From Xiphydria camelus (Eukaryota; Arthropoda; Insecta; Hymenoptera; Xiphydriidae), in the NCBI GenBank assembly GCA_963678675.1, contig OY783193.1, positions 28,496,750 to 28,560,749 of the forward strand: a stretch of 64,000 bases of DNA, given 5' to 3'. Within the stretch, counting starts at the first letter, position 1. Each line of letters begins with the position of its first letter. Shown here piece after piece: positions 44,001-55,373 of this stretch. The notes under the pieces were generated by a model. It was not told where the DNA came from, did no database searches, and saw nothing but the letters and a program-made list of their open reading frames with translations. The translations under genes and the position numbers were made by a program.

Positions 44001-44762
44001 ATGGAAGGTGTGGTCGACGTGCGGGGCTTTAAGATGCCCGACCACCGATTCGTTCCGAAGGAACTTGCCATGCTTCCCCTCAACTCTGAGTCACGGGAAG
44101 CCACAACTTTCCTCGTCAAGCCTCCATTTCCTTGGCAGTATCTACCAGCGACTTATCGCTGTTGCAATTCCTGGCTCCAACGTAACTTCCGTGGACTTTC
44201 ATGGAACTCTGGAGACGTGCCGTATATCATGATCGAAAAAGTATTCAGACCTCATCTACGTGGTGTCTCCATGCTGTACGTGAAGGGTGAGGAGAAGAAA
44301 GCCTGTTTGCGGAAGTACACCGAGTGCACCATTATCAATTTGGAGGAACTGGGTTGCCCCTCGCTGAGAAAACTGCACAGCGAGCCAACGTTCAGATGTC
44401 ATCGTCACTGTTCCGATGCACATTTCTGTGCCGCTGAGAATGTTAAACGCTTGGAAACCTGGCTGAAGCACAAGGACGATCCTCCATCTTTGGAACGTTC
44501 CCTGAGGATTTTCTTCCAGATGGAGAGCCTCACATCGATGACCGCCGAAGATATCGCCCAGCTCCCTAAAGAGTTTCTCAGCATCTTTGCCGCCAACACA
44601 ATTAAAGATGTGTGGAACAGGCTGCCTGCTAAATATACCGAGGACAAGGATATCACCGATTGTCGTCGATGTCGTATACATCACCGAGTGCAGAGAGGCC
44701 GAGATGATTACGATGGCCCACGACCCATGATCAAAAATTGTGTTTATTGCCAAGAGGGCTAA
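44001..44762 (+). CDS. Unknown 253-aa protein of the Polinton
   Basis: The longest undamaged ORF in the window. It starts ATG-'MEGVVDVRGFKMP', has 'KELAMLPLN', 'LVKPPFPW', 'GLSWNSGDVPY' and 'LYVKGEEKKACL' motifs, and ends in a Cys/His-rich tail 'DCRRCRIHHRV...GPRPMIKNCVYCQEG' that could hold zinc (CxxC, HH, CxxC). Two further Cys/His patches lie at 'FRCHRHCSDAHFC'. From memory, similar proteins are widespread as uncharacterised ORFs in arthropod genomes, but I cannot name the family or a function. It is followed by an AT-rich tail with 'gaataaa' signals. Intactness beside a dead ATPase suggests later decay or separate selection. Confidence 0.65.
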   Translation: MEGVVDVRGFKMPDHRFVPKELAMLPLNSESREATTFLVKPPFPWQYLPATYRCCNSWLQRNFRGLSWNSGDVPYIMIEKVFRPHLRGVSMLYVKGEEKKACLRKYTECTIINLEELGCPSLRKLHSEPTFRCHRHCSDAHFCAAENVKRLETWLKHKDDPPSLERSLRIFFQMESLTSMTAEDIAQLPKEFLSIFAANTIKDVWNRLPAKYTEDKDITDCRRCRIHHRVQRGRDDYDGPRPMIKNCVYCQEG

Positions 44763-45246
44763 CTTCTTTTTTGTATAAGTATTTTTACGAATAAACGTAA
44801 AAGAAAAGGAATAAAATGTATTTTTTTTCATTCTTTATTTATTCATAAATTCCGTATATTTCATATTTTACTTCATGACAAACTCAAATAAATTGTACTT
44901 TCCACCGAAATTCTTCAAGTAGAGCTTGTTTTCATCGCAAGCCTTCACCAGCTTGTTGGACTCCTTGTCATCGCCATCATTATCCTTGAAGCCCTTGTTG
45001 ATTCGTGATGGGAGGAAGACTGTAAAGCTCTACTGCAGCTCCACCACGATCTTGAGTCCATATTTTGTGGTTACTTTCGTCGCCTTCGTAATCGTGAACT
45101 CCTTCCCGATTTCCAGCTCAGCTAACTTTTTCGTCTCCAGATATGATTAAGCTCATGATTAAGAACTATGTTTATTGCTAAGAAGCCTAACTTTTGTTTT
45201 AGTATAAATATTTTTATGAATAAAAGTAAAAGAAAAAGAATAAAAT
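44728..45246 (+). repeat. Duplicated 3' tail bracketing a small relic
   Basis: The end of the 253-aa ORF and its trailer (44728-44820, through 'gaaaaggaataaaatgt') recurs at 45152-45246 with a few changes. The ~330 bp between hold a minus-strand protein relic. This looks like a ~420-bp segmental duplication inside the Polinton. Confidence 0.7.
44868..45146 (-). pseudogene. Small Polinton-associated protein relic
   Basis: On the minus strand a ~90-codon frame reads 'LAELEIGKEFTITKATKVTT', 'YGLKIVVELQ', a TAG, then 'SFTVFLPSRINKGF' and 'LYLKNFGGKYNLFEF' to the stop at 44868. The alternation of short beta-like strands and the 'KYG..IVVEL...FLPSRI' pattern resemble small OB-fold-like proteins found with insect Polintons, but this is memory-based and unverified. 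No start codon remains, and one in-frame stop kills it. It is convergent with the 253-aa ORF. Confidence 0.45.
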
Positions 45247-45387
45247 GTTGCCTCTGCAATCCCCTACATTCGTAATCCTATACATTTATTCCTTCCACAC
45301 CGCGAGCGAGGTCTCCGTTAAACCGCGAGCAAGGTCGGGGAGTGGGGGTTCGATCGAGCGCTCCGCGGTGCGAATTCAAATCCCCCA

Positions 45388-45722
45388 CCACGACGCATGC
45401 CCGCTGCACAATGTACAACCAGAGATCACGGTCGAAAGCGAGAATGCCCGGGGGCAAGGCCGAATCTGCAAGCATGACGTCACTGTGCTTCCTCTAGGCG
45501 CAATGTGCAACCATGATTGCGGTGGCAAGTGTTATGTAAGCATATCGAAAGCGAGATTGCTCGGGGTAAGCCTAACCTGCAGGCATGACGTCTCCGGTCG
45601 CGAGAGTGGGGGTGTCGAAAGCGAGATTGCCAAGAGCAAGCCTAACCTGCAGGTATGGCGTCACCGGTCGCGAGGCTGGGGAGTGGGGGTAGGTAGCGTA
45701 GAACTGTCCTAGCTTATCTACT
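45388..45722 (-). repeat. Polinton right terminal inverted repeat
   Basis: Inverse of 41689-42032, about 335 bp, followed by GCGCTT (45723-45728). An open frame running through it (45245-45712) is a by-product. Confidence 0.9.
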
Positions 45723-45898
45723 GCGCTTACCCCTGTGTAACTCGAATACTCCATTCTTCTACCACTGTTCAATTTCATGGGGATGAATCGATTGCGACCA
45801 AAAAAATAATTGCTTCGTTCCTGGAAACTTATTACTTACGCCTCGAATCTAATTAAGTAGACTTGGTCGTCTGGTATTTGAAAATTAATTTACGTTAA

Positions 45899-46565
45899 AG
45901 TAGTACGGTCACTCTCCAAAGTGATCGTTGAGTGTCCGTAAAAAAAGCCATCAAAAGACTATGATTTATAATTGAAAATTCTCTTTGTGAATTATAAAAT
46001 TTATGACCATAGGAATTAGTCGATTATTTTGGTTATTTTTCACTTATTATTCAAATAACGTGCCTCCTTTGACTAGCATCTTTTTATGTGTGGCAACGCA
46101 TATTATCAATGGGCTCGTGGCCCAGTAGGGAAATCCACGATACACTCAAACGTTTGAGTGTATCGTGGGGAAAACGAGATTTGAAATGCACGCTTGAACC
46201 CACTCCACTTACGCGACGTTGCCGCATCTACTCGACACGCTACTTCCGAACACCGAGAAGCAGAAATTAGTTATACCTAAAGTATCAAACGGTCAATAAT
46301 TTTCATCAATGGTTGTACATTTTTGTTTTTTTCCCCCGTTTTTTGGAATTTTTTTATATTTTAATCTTGGATCTTACATATAAACCCCGAAAAATATGAT
46401 TTGCCCATAAGACTGGGTTATTTCCTACTTGGTAATTAATTTTTATCAAACATACTAAACGGTCAATCTACCACAAATTGCACCAGGAGGGTTCTATTGA
46501 TATTAACTTGCATACAAAATTATTTCATATTTTAATCTTGGAAATCGATTCGTGACCATACTACT
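45899..46565. mobile_element. 667-bp TTAA element with a perfect inner palindrome
   Basis: Ends AGTAGTAyGGTCAC (14 bp, one mismatch) flanked by TTAA at 45895-45898 and 46566-46569. At 46135-46168 it holds a 34-bp loopless perfect palindrome centred on 'caaacgtttg'. 'taaacggtcaat'-type motifs occur twice. No transposase. Piggybac-type by target. Confidence 0.85.
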
Positions 46566-46569
46566 TTAA

Positions 46570-47731
46570 GTCGGCTCAAGTGGGACTAGGTCGAGTTAGA
46601 CTGGTGTTAGGCGGCGGTCAGGCATGCTGTTATACGCCTCTTGCGTATCTCGAAAGTGCGCCGAAAGCGCCGCGTAGTGGCCAAGATTGGCACAAATGGG
46701 TTACACTGTCAACCAATCAGACCTTCCGGCTTGTGCTTATATAGGCAAACCTAAGTGTACATGTGACCACATGTATAGTCGTACACCCCCGTGCCGTGTA
46801 ACCCAGTACAGCACTTTTAGCTCACCAGGCGAGTAAGGCGGCGCCACCACCGATGCGCACAATGCGTATACGTCGAGTTTGATCACTTTCAGGCGACGTT
46901 AGGTCAGGTTAAATTGAGGTTAGCCGGGGTTGAATTAGGTTGCGTCATTGCACTTTGTGGAAGCGGTATCGTCGTTAATTTATTTACCTCTGACAATTTA
47001 CAGCATCGATTTAGGGTATAATAAAGTGCTAGCAGATAAATCGTTGCATCATAATACAATAATCTTTTCATTCGTATTTCCAATCGTTCGCCCGAGTCGT
47101 ATAATTTGACCTGCTTACCCCCTAGAACATCTAAAATAATTCTAAGTTCCCCTGAAAACCCTACATTCTATTTTCCAACCTGATTTCCTCCTAGAGGTCC
47201 TACTACCTCCTGCTACCATCCTTTTTAGCCTTAATTTCCGCAATCATCTTTTACCTTTTGCAAATACCATCTATATTAAGACTATAACTCCTCTACGATG
47301 TAGTGAATGATAATTTTTTCGCTTTATTTAATAAATCTTGAACTTTTTTGTGAAAAATACATAAAACCGTAATTAAAGTAATCAGAAGAGTATTCCCCAC
47401 TTTCTGCTTTCCTTTTTTGATCACTAATAAAAGAATATTTTATAAGAAGAATGAAAAAATCCATTTAAATTTCACTGAAACCAAACTTTATTTCCAAAAC
47501 TGTTTTACTACATGAATTACTACATGAAGAACTTAGGCATAGACAAGTAATCAATCATTATTATTTATTAATTTTAATCCACATATATATTTGTCCAAAA
47601 TTTATTAGAACTATAGAGAATATACAGTATTTCGGTAGGCAAAATTTTGTATTCAATTTATTCCAACTCTTTACCGTTTACCGGTATGCCAACATATACC
47701 TCATTGTCTCCAATGTTCATAAAGACACACA
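46570..47731. other. No recognised gene
   Basis: 46590-46980 is GC-richer with loose 'ggtcaggttaaattgaggttag' repeats; 47000-47731 is AT-rich. I see no coding region. Confidence 0.4.
46713..46743 (+). promoter_or_regulatory. CCAAT and TATA arrangement
   Basis: CCAAT (46713-46717) is followed ~20 bp later by TTATATA (46737-46743), with 'cccagtacagcac' further down as a possible start region. The spacing is promoter-like but no gene follows; it may belong to a decayed LTR. Confidence 0.25.
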
Positions 47732-47931
47732 NNNNNNNNNNNNNNNNNNNNNNNNNNNNNNNNNNNNNNNNNNNNNNNNNNNNNNNNNNNNNNNNNNNNN
47801 NNNNNNNNNNNNNNNNNNNNNNNNNNNNNNNNNNNNNNNNNNNNNNNNNNNNNNNNNNNNNNNNNNNNNNNNNNNNNNNNNNNNNNNNNNNNNNNNNNNN
47901 NNNNNNNNNNNNNNNNNNNNNNNNNNNNNNN
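47732..47931. other. Assembly gap (200 N)
   Basis: Exactly 200 N, likely a fixed-size placeholder. The right edge is a tandem microsatellite and the left edge reads 'agacacaca', so the gap probably hides more of it. Confidence 0.95.
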
Positions 47932-49396
<1,465 letters not shown>

Positions 49397-49610
49397 ATGT
49401 GATGGGCCCCTGATTGCAAGCATTACAATGAAAAACGAACTTGTAAGTTCTTCAAATTTTCGAAAGATAACATATTAAAGAGGAAATGGGAAAACTTGTA
49501 AGATGTGTATGGAACATCATGAACACATTTTTATGAAATTATTTGTACAATGTGTGCTTCTTAATACAGACGTGGCATACAACCTGGACCAAGTGCATAT
49601 ATATCGCACC
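49397..49610 (+). pseudogene. THAP-domain remnant near the SWIM gene
   Basis: The frame from ATG 49397 runs into TGA (49400-49402) and then 'WAPDCKHYNEKRTCKFFKFSKD' and 'ILKRKWENL', stopping at 49499-49501. If the TGA replaces a Cys codon this gives the C-x4-C, 'FFKFSKD' and 'RKW' landmarks of a THAP finger. A shifted frame directly after gives 'CMEHHEH', which could be the closing C-x2-H. The call depends on assuming one nonsense change and one frameshift. Confidence 0.4.
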
Positions 49611-49712
49611 CCTGTTTCAATAGAGAGAGAGAGAGAGAGAGAGTGCCATAACCTTATATGGCTATACTTCTAGGGATATGGCACTATTGAAACAGGAGTG
49701 CGATATGTTCAT
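49597..49712. repeat. Small hairpin element around a (GA)n run
   Basis: 'atatcgcacccctgtttcaatag' and its near-complement enclose an (ag)n run and a second small hairpin ('ccatataaggttatgg' type). Non-coding. Confidence 0.6.
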
Positions 49713-50436
49713 GCCATTTCCCCGAAGGAAGCTGAAGAAATTGTATTAGCGAGCGAGTAACATTTTGCCCCCCACATGCAAATGTCCTGTACACGATTCC
49801 CCTGTTACGTACGTTGATAATCGAACAACTATATGGTTTTTGTAATCGTATTTATTGATAAATATTGACAAGAAACGAAACGTTGCTATAAAATGTACAT
49901 TACAAAATATATAAAGTGAATAACATGGTATAGAAGTATATATCGCTCATGTTTTAAGTTTCAAAATTGTCCAAAACCTGTCAAATATGGAACAAAATGC
50001 TTCAGATAGAAATTCTTTAGAATATCAATATTAACTGCTATATTATGATGACATATTAGCCGACCTCTTGGACAGGAGCATTCTGCGCCGATTATGCCAT
50101 CCTCTGCGTCTATTGATATCTATAAAAAAGATACGAATATTTATATTCAAAACGAATGGAACTAAACGCGCGCGCGTGCATGCATTTACCTGTCATCGGC
50201 AGTGGTCGAGTGGTTAAAGTGCTGGCCTCTCGAAGACTGCTTGGGCGATAGGTCTAGGGTTCGAAACCCGGCTTGCGGAAAAATAATTTTTCCGGGATCC
50301 GGGGATCGAGTTAAGACCGGCTGTACTCGGGGTGGGGAGGGGGGGCTTCTGCATGGAGGACCCCCTTCCCCAGTGATTGCGGACAGAGAGAAGCCCCCCC
50401 CCCTCCCCTTCTGGTTGAAACACCTGGGAGGGCTAA

Positions 50437-52420
50437 AGCGTGGTTCAGATGGGTGCGGAAGGCCTGCGGAGTGTGGAATGCGGAAAGACCGTCAGCCAAT
50501 CAGCGCTCTTCCGCGTGCGTACTGCCTCCTGTCCGGACCCTTAGTTAGATATTTTCCGCACGTTGCGCGCGTAGAGCGACAGTTCTTTGACCACCGTTTA
50601 CCTAACAGAATAATTTTATAATTAATTAGGAATTACTCCTATCGTTTGGAAATAGTTTGGGGATATTTAGAAAATTATTTTCAGATTTTGGGAAATGTTA
50701 ATTAATTTATTATAAATTATTTTTACTTGACCGTATAGATAGCAAATATTAATTAGAAATTATCAAATTACAGACGAATCAAGTGGAAATCATTTGTGGA
50801 ATTGAAGCCTATTGTTAACTTCATTTGGGAAATAATACTTACCTAGGTATGTAATTAATAATTAATTATCGTTCCACAGTGAAAACTGTTTTATCAATAT
50901 ATGATAAATACGTTGACGGTTAACGACCGTTAGATACCTATTACAACCTGCGACTCGGACTCTGTCGCTGGTGACTTTTTTAAATGTTACTTTTAAATGT
51001 ACTAACCAATGATTAATCAATCCTCATGCTTTCATTAACGAGGATAGACACCACCGTAGCTAATGAGCGCATGAGAATTAATTGTTCACTGGCTAGTATG
51101 TTTAAAAATGATACTTTAGAAAGTCACCAGCGACAGAATCCGAGTCGCAGGGTGAATCTTGCTCTGATTTGAAGGTCAAGGTTTGAATGTTACAAATCTC
51201 TTAACATTCTTGACATTTATTTTAGATAAATATTAATCGAAAATTGATAATTTGATCCTGATAAATTGATAAAATACAATCCCAATGGCCAAGCGGGTTT
51301 ATAACACTATAGTGCTGCCATCTTGTGACAACTTGTTTAAAGAACTATCGCTCTCCGCGCGGAACGTGCGGAAAATATCTAGCATGCTAAATTGGGGTGC
51401 GGACAGGCAGGCCGTACGCACGCGGAAGAGCGCTGATTGGCTGACGGTATTTTGGTACAGGACGGGCTGAGAAAATCTATTTTGTTGTCGACTTTTCTTT
51501 ATAAATGTCCGATTTTATTTATTTTTTTTAATACTCGGAAAAATATATAGAACAAATGTTACATAAAGCCAAAGTATGGTTTTTAATTTTTAATAAAAAT
51601 GTATTTTTTGTACGATTTTTTCTTTAAATATCTCGAAAACTGTGGAGAAGTTATCGAGATATGCTGCGAAGAAAATTTAGGGAATTTCAAGACGAAACGA
51701 TTGGTTTCTATCTCATTTTGCTACGATGAATAGTTCTCAAGAGAGATATTGCATTTTCTATATAAATACGCGCCGTGTAGCGAACGCGCGCTCTCGTAAA
51801 TAAATGCCTCTAATTTCATTAAAAATTGATATTTTCCGATAATTATTTTTTTGTTTTAAAGGTAATGAAAATAGCAATTCAACCCCGGTTTTTTATCATT
51901 TTTACTAATATTAGTTATAATACTAATTGAAGAGAAAAAAAATTGTTTAAAGGTTTAATGATTTATTTTACTATTTTTAAAAGAATTAAGGATTTATAAA
52001 ATTAAAAGAGGTTATTAAAACTAATTAAAACGTATTAAAAGTAATGAATTATATCTAAGAATATTCTGTAATAATCTTCATCATCGTTTTGCATGAGAGA
52101 GACCGGTAAATTACTATTACTTCTACCCTGTGAATCGTCATTAATAATTATATTTTCATTTTCAAATTGAATGCGAGGGATGACGCTTTCCTCAGTCATG
52201 TATACATATACATATAGAGACATATACCTAACGGGACCATCGTAATTTGATTCTAACCTCTAAACTCCCTCTTGTTCCGCCCTTCCGCAACGAATACGCA
52301 TTTCCGCAACCTACTGCAACGCATGTGAACGGACTCGAAACCTTCCGCGCGGAATGTGCTGCGCGCGCACGTTCCGCATTCCGCATTCCGCAGGCCTTCC
52401 GCACCCATCTAAACCACGCT
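50437..52420. mobile_element. 1984-bp TIR element nested in the SINE, TAA duplication
   Basis: Ends 'agcgtggttyagatgggtgcggaaggcctgcgga', inverted over ~45 bp, flanked by TAA at 50434-50436 and 52421-52423. Inside, 50487-50590 is repeated inverted at 51335-51460 ('ccaatcagcgctcttccgcgtgcgtac'). No transposase is recognisable; 50600-52300 is mostly AT-rich. PIF/Harbinger type by target duplication. Confidence 0.75.
50947..51151. repeat. 205-bp MITE nested in the TIR element
   Basis: Ends 'cctgcgactcgga' and complement, with ~30-bp terminal repeats ('tctgtcgctggtgactttt'). Its centre shares 'actaaccaatgattaatcaatcctcatgctttcatta' with 2803-2840 and 58865-58905, linking it to the long repeat at the window ends. 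Confidence 0.7.
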
Positions 52421-52950
52421 TAAGGAGCTTCTGCATGGAGGCCCTGGGCTCACCGGAGGTTGAGGGCGGAGGAGGGGACCCCTCTCTGTCTGAGCTGCTC
52501 CAAGTGTGGCTCGGGTACAATGGTCCAAAAAAGACTGAGTGCCCGGTAAATGCCAAATACAGATACAGATGCATTTACCTGGACATTGTAGCTCCTATCC
52601 TTCATGCTCGCCCGAACTTTCCGTTTCAGTAACGCAGGCTGCAATTTGTCATTGAAAGCTGTTTCAACGACGTTGCCACTTGAGTATTAATTTTCTCCTC
52701 TGCGCAACTGCTTGTTGCTGTTTTTTAAAAAATCGGCGATGCACGAGAAAGATATGACTCGCTTCTCAGCCATTCATCTACCTAAAGGATAAAAATAACT
52801 ACTAGAGAGTAACACATACTACATATTTAACTTATACCTGGTTGGCTTTTATCGCGGAAAAAACAATATTAGGTTGATTTAATCGCAAAATGATGATAGT
52901 TCGGTGATCATTACTATTTTTAGACATCAGAAAAAGTGTGTATACATATA

Positions 52951-53199
52951 TGAAGGGTCCAGTGGAAAAACGATGAGGGTCCATTTTTTTTGAAATCGAT
53001 ATTTTAGCGACATCTGTTAGCTTGTAACATGAAGTATCAACATATCAAACCTTACAGGGGACGAACACTGAGATTCCACTAAAAACTGTGGTTGAAAATA
53101 GGCGGCACAGTGGACTTCCGTGCGTTGTGAAACTTTAAATGTCGTGTTTCTCAACTTTTAGAAATATGGACCCTCATCGTTTTTCCACTGGACCCTTCA
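52951..53199. mobile_element. 249-bp MITE with TA duplication
   Basis: Ends 'tgaagggtccagtggaaaaacgatgagggtccat' and complement, TA on both sides (52949-52950, 53200-53201). Non-coding; probably mariner-mobilised. Confidence 0.8.
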
Positions 53200-53201
53200 T
53201 A

Positions 53202-54121
53202 TGAATATATTAGTTTATAATTACATTTGGTGACCGCTACAAATTTGAGGTTATATATACGCGAACGTTTTCAGCAAATTATTACACTATATTATATAGC
53301 TGCTAAGTACTAGTAAGTGAAAATGTCGGTGTAATGAAGGTGCTTAATAGTGCGTACCTTTTTGTCCATTAAACACACCGGATAAATATATTAATTCGCA
53401 ATATTTTTAACTCCCATAAGAAAATGCACGGCTCCCCGGTTTGTTTGGAAACCTAGCCGACAAAAATGGCTGCCGCGACGTCATCACTAACGGAGCGCAT
53501 TCCACTGAAAATTGCACCCCCTTATTTCCTCCTTAAATCTCGGATTCGGGAAATAACTCGACCTTGTATGTGTGCTAAGCAGGGCCTAGTTTTCAATGTA
53601 ATTTAAAACCGGGTTTCATCCTTTACCTCCTACATGAGGTAGGATGTTTAGGGCCAACTCAGGTTCAATTTTACGACTCGGGTTGGCTTATGAATCTCCC
53701 GAATATCGTTAAATCGTAAACGTCATTGCGAATATAATCGCAACGCCGATTGGCTTTTCGATACATCCGTCCAAAGTTACTCGCAACGACTTCGTCGCCG
53801 TACGAAGAGACGGAAATTACGCCTCCGCGAATCTTAAAAACTGTGGAACGCCAGTCGAGCACGATGAATAAACTCGCCTTCCCGGGAATCCATCCAACGC
53901 CCGACCCCGTCTAGCCAAATAACGAGTCCCCGCGGCGCGATAACAAGCCACCGCGAGGCAATTTGATACTGGAGGTCCACTTCAGGAGATCGATGGAAAA
54001 CTTTTTACCGAATTACGTAAGTCTTCCCCGTCCGATCTCCTCGAATCGTAGCGTCGGAAGTTCGGACACGCGGAATCGAATGAAACGTCCGCTCGTACCG
54101 CCGGGGAACAAAGTTGTGTGA
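53202..54121. other. No recognised gene
   Basis: Mostly unique-looking sequence, GC-richer at 53690-54120. Short open frames exist but none resembles a known protein. Confidence 0.4.
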
Positions 54122-54684
54122 AGTTAGCACCCCCACCTTCGAAATTTACAAATCTGAATAAACCAAGGTAGGACAAATTTTTGACCATGAATGACCATTA
54201 AATTTTTTCGTTTGACCACCTTTCGTTTAGGAGATATAGCAGTTTTTTACTTGGGGGTGCTAACTTCATGCTGGCACCCTCACCTTCAAAATTCACTAAT
54301 TTTAATACACCAAAGTAGGACCAATTATTGACCATGAATGACCATTAAATTATTTTGTTTGACCACCTTTCGTTTAAGAGATATAGCCATTTTTACCTGG
54401 GGGTGCTAACTTCACGTTTCTTAATTCAACTGCACCCGCTATTAATAAACAAATGAGCGACAATCCGATGATTGACCATTTTGCAGGAAGGCCTGTAGAG
54501 GAATGACCACCATTTACTTTTTCTTAACCAACCCCCATTTCGTTGATAAAGGCACTTTCACCCGTGTGACGTCCTATTTCTAATTTCATCGACTGCAGCC
54601 GCTATTAATAAACAAATTAGCGACAATCCGACGATTGACCATTTTGCAGGAAGGCCTGTAAAGGAATGACCACCATTTACTTTT
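54122..54684 (+). repeat. Two pairs of tandem units
   Basis: First pair: ~148-bp units at about 54122-54270 and 54271-54417, each bounded by 'gttagcaccccc' and 'gggggtgctaac', so the unit is also an inverted-repeat element. Second pair: ~165-bp units around 54430 and 54597 sharing 'gctattaataaacaaat..gcgacaatccg' and 'ttttgcaggaaggcctgta'. Non-coding. Confidence 0.75.
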
Positions 54685-55373
54685 ATTTGAAAAATTCCTA
54701 TTCGTGAATGCAGACAAATGAATCTCGTTTTATATATACGCTCGATTTTCAGAAATATGTCTCTTTACGCAGATAACGTGGGTGGTAAGTTTTAAAATGA
54801 ACACCCTGTATATATACGCTCGAAGTTTATATCTTGCGATAAATAACTACGCTCTCTGTCACCACCACCGCTGTAGCGGTCAGTTCGAACTCGTAGGGGG
54901 GAGTGGGGATTTGCCGCAGTGGAGATTTGAAACAGCGATAAGAGAGGGGATTGATATGGTGGGGATGTAGTAGAGCTGTGACTGCGAGTTGGGCCTTTAT
55001 TCATTTAGTATTGTCTCTGATGCTGCCAGCGGGGATTTGCGACTCCGTAGAGATCTAGCAGTAATCACACTGCGCCCAAACAATAGTGATAGGAGGAGAG
55101 AGGAGTGAAGGAGATAGGAGTGAGGGAGTGATAGGGAGGAGTAGAGTATATTTGTTCTTGAAATGTACCATTACATGCAGTTCTTATTAAATTTTTGTCT
55201 TTTATGCTTCCTTACTCATTGAATTGAAAGTTCGTTTTTGTGTAACCATTGGAGTTCGCATTAATAATAACGTTTTAAGATATTTCTTGATTATAGTCAA
55301 TAATACATTGTGTAACCATTATTAACTATAATTCCTATGAAGCAGAGGTTGTATCTCACAGGATCGGTTCAAA
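54685..55373. other. Upstream flank of the NOF-like gene; no feature
   Basis: Includes a purine-rich stretch (55080-55140). No ORF, and no inverted copy of 58552-59793, so a left terminal repeat for the NOF-like element is not present here. Confidence 0.4.

Larger units (their letters stand above)
41689..45722 (+). mobile_element. Internally deleted Polinton/Maverick, 6-bp duplication
   Basis: Both ends read AGTAGATAAGCTAGGACAG inward and are flanked by GCGCTT (41683-41688, 45723-45728). Polintons begin with AG, have TIRs of hundreds of bp and make 6-bp duplications; all three hold. The packaging-ATPase relic confirms the class. Length is 4034 bp (about 3.57 kb without the nested TTAA element) against 15-20 kb for full elements. 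No protein-primed polymerase, integrase, protease or capsid gene is seen, so it is a large deletion derivative. Confidence 0.92.
50193..52568 (+). mobile_element. tRNA-derived SINE with 13-bp target duplication
   Basis: The head 'ggcagtggtcgagtggttaaag' resembles a tRNA-Ser A box and 'gggttcgaaaccc' (about 50260) a perfect B box, but the acceptor stem does not pair, so this is not a tRNA gene. The body ends with an 'aaatacagatacag' tail. ATGCATTTACCTG flanks it at 50180-50192 and 52569-52581. Excluding the nested element 50437-52420 it is about 390 bp. The internal Pol III promoter explains mobility via a LINE partner. Confidence 0.8.
49961..52773 (-). pseudogene. Two-exon SWIM zinc-finger gene, split by insertions
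   Basis: Exon 1 (52773-52579) starts 'MAEKRVISFSCIADFLKNSN' and ends 'RASMKDRSYNVQ' at a CAG|GTAAAT donor, phase 0. Exon 2 (50119-49961) follows a 'cttttttatag' acceptor and encodes 'ISIDAEDGII', then 'AECSCPRGRLICHHNIAV', then a TGA. CxCx6CxH is a SWIM zinc finger. 'SMKDRSYNV' just ahead of it is normal for the small SWIM proteins common in insect genomes, often tied to YqaJ-type nucleases or transposons (from memory). A TAA at 52687-52689 (codon 29) breaks exon 1. The original intron was about 70 bp; a SINE and a nested TIR element have expanded it to ~2.46 kb. Confidence 0.7.

Noticed and set aside
45245..45712. 155-codon ORF
   Set aside because: Lies in the Polinton right terminal repeat and its edge; the matching left repeat is not open.
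46880..46960. Telomere-type TTAGG array
   Set aside because: The 'ggtcaggttaaattgaggttag' stretch is irregular and lacks tandem TTAGG units.
50193..50280. tRNA-Ser gene
   Set aside because: A and B boxes are good but the acceptor and anticodon stems do not pair, and the unit has a SINE body, tail and 13-bp target duplication.
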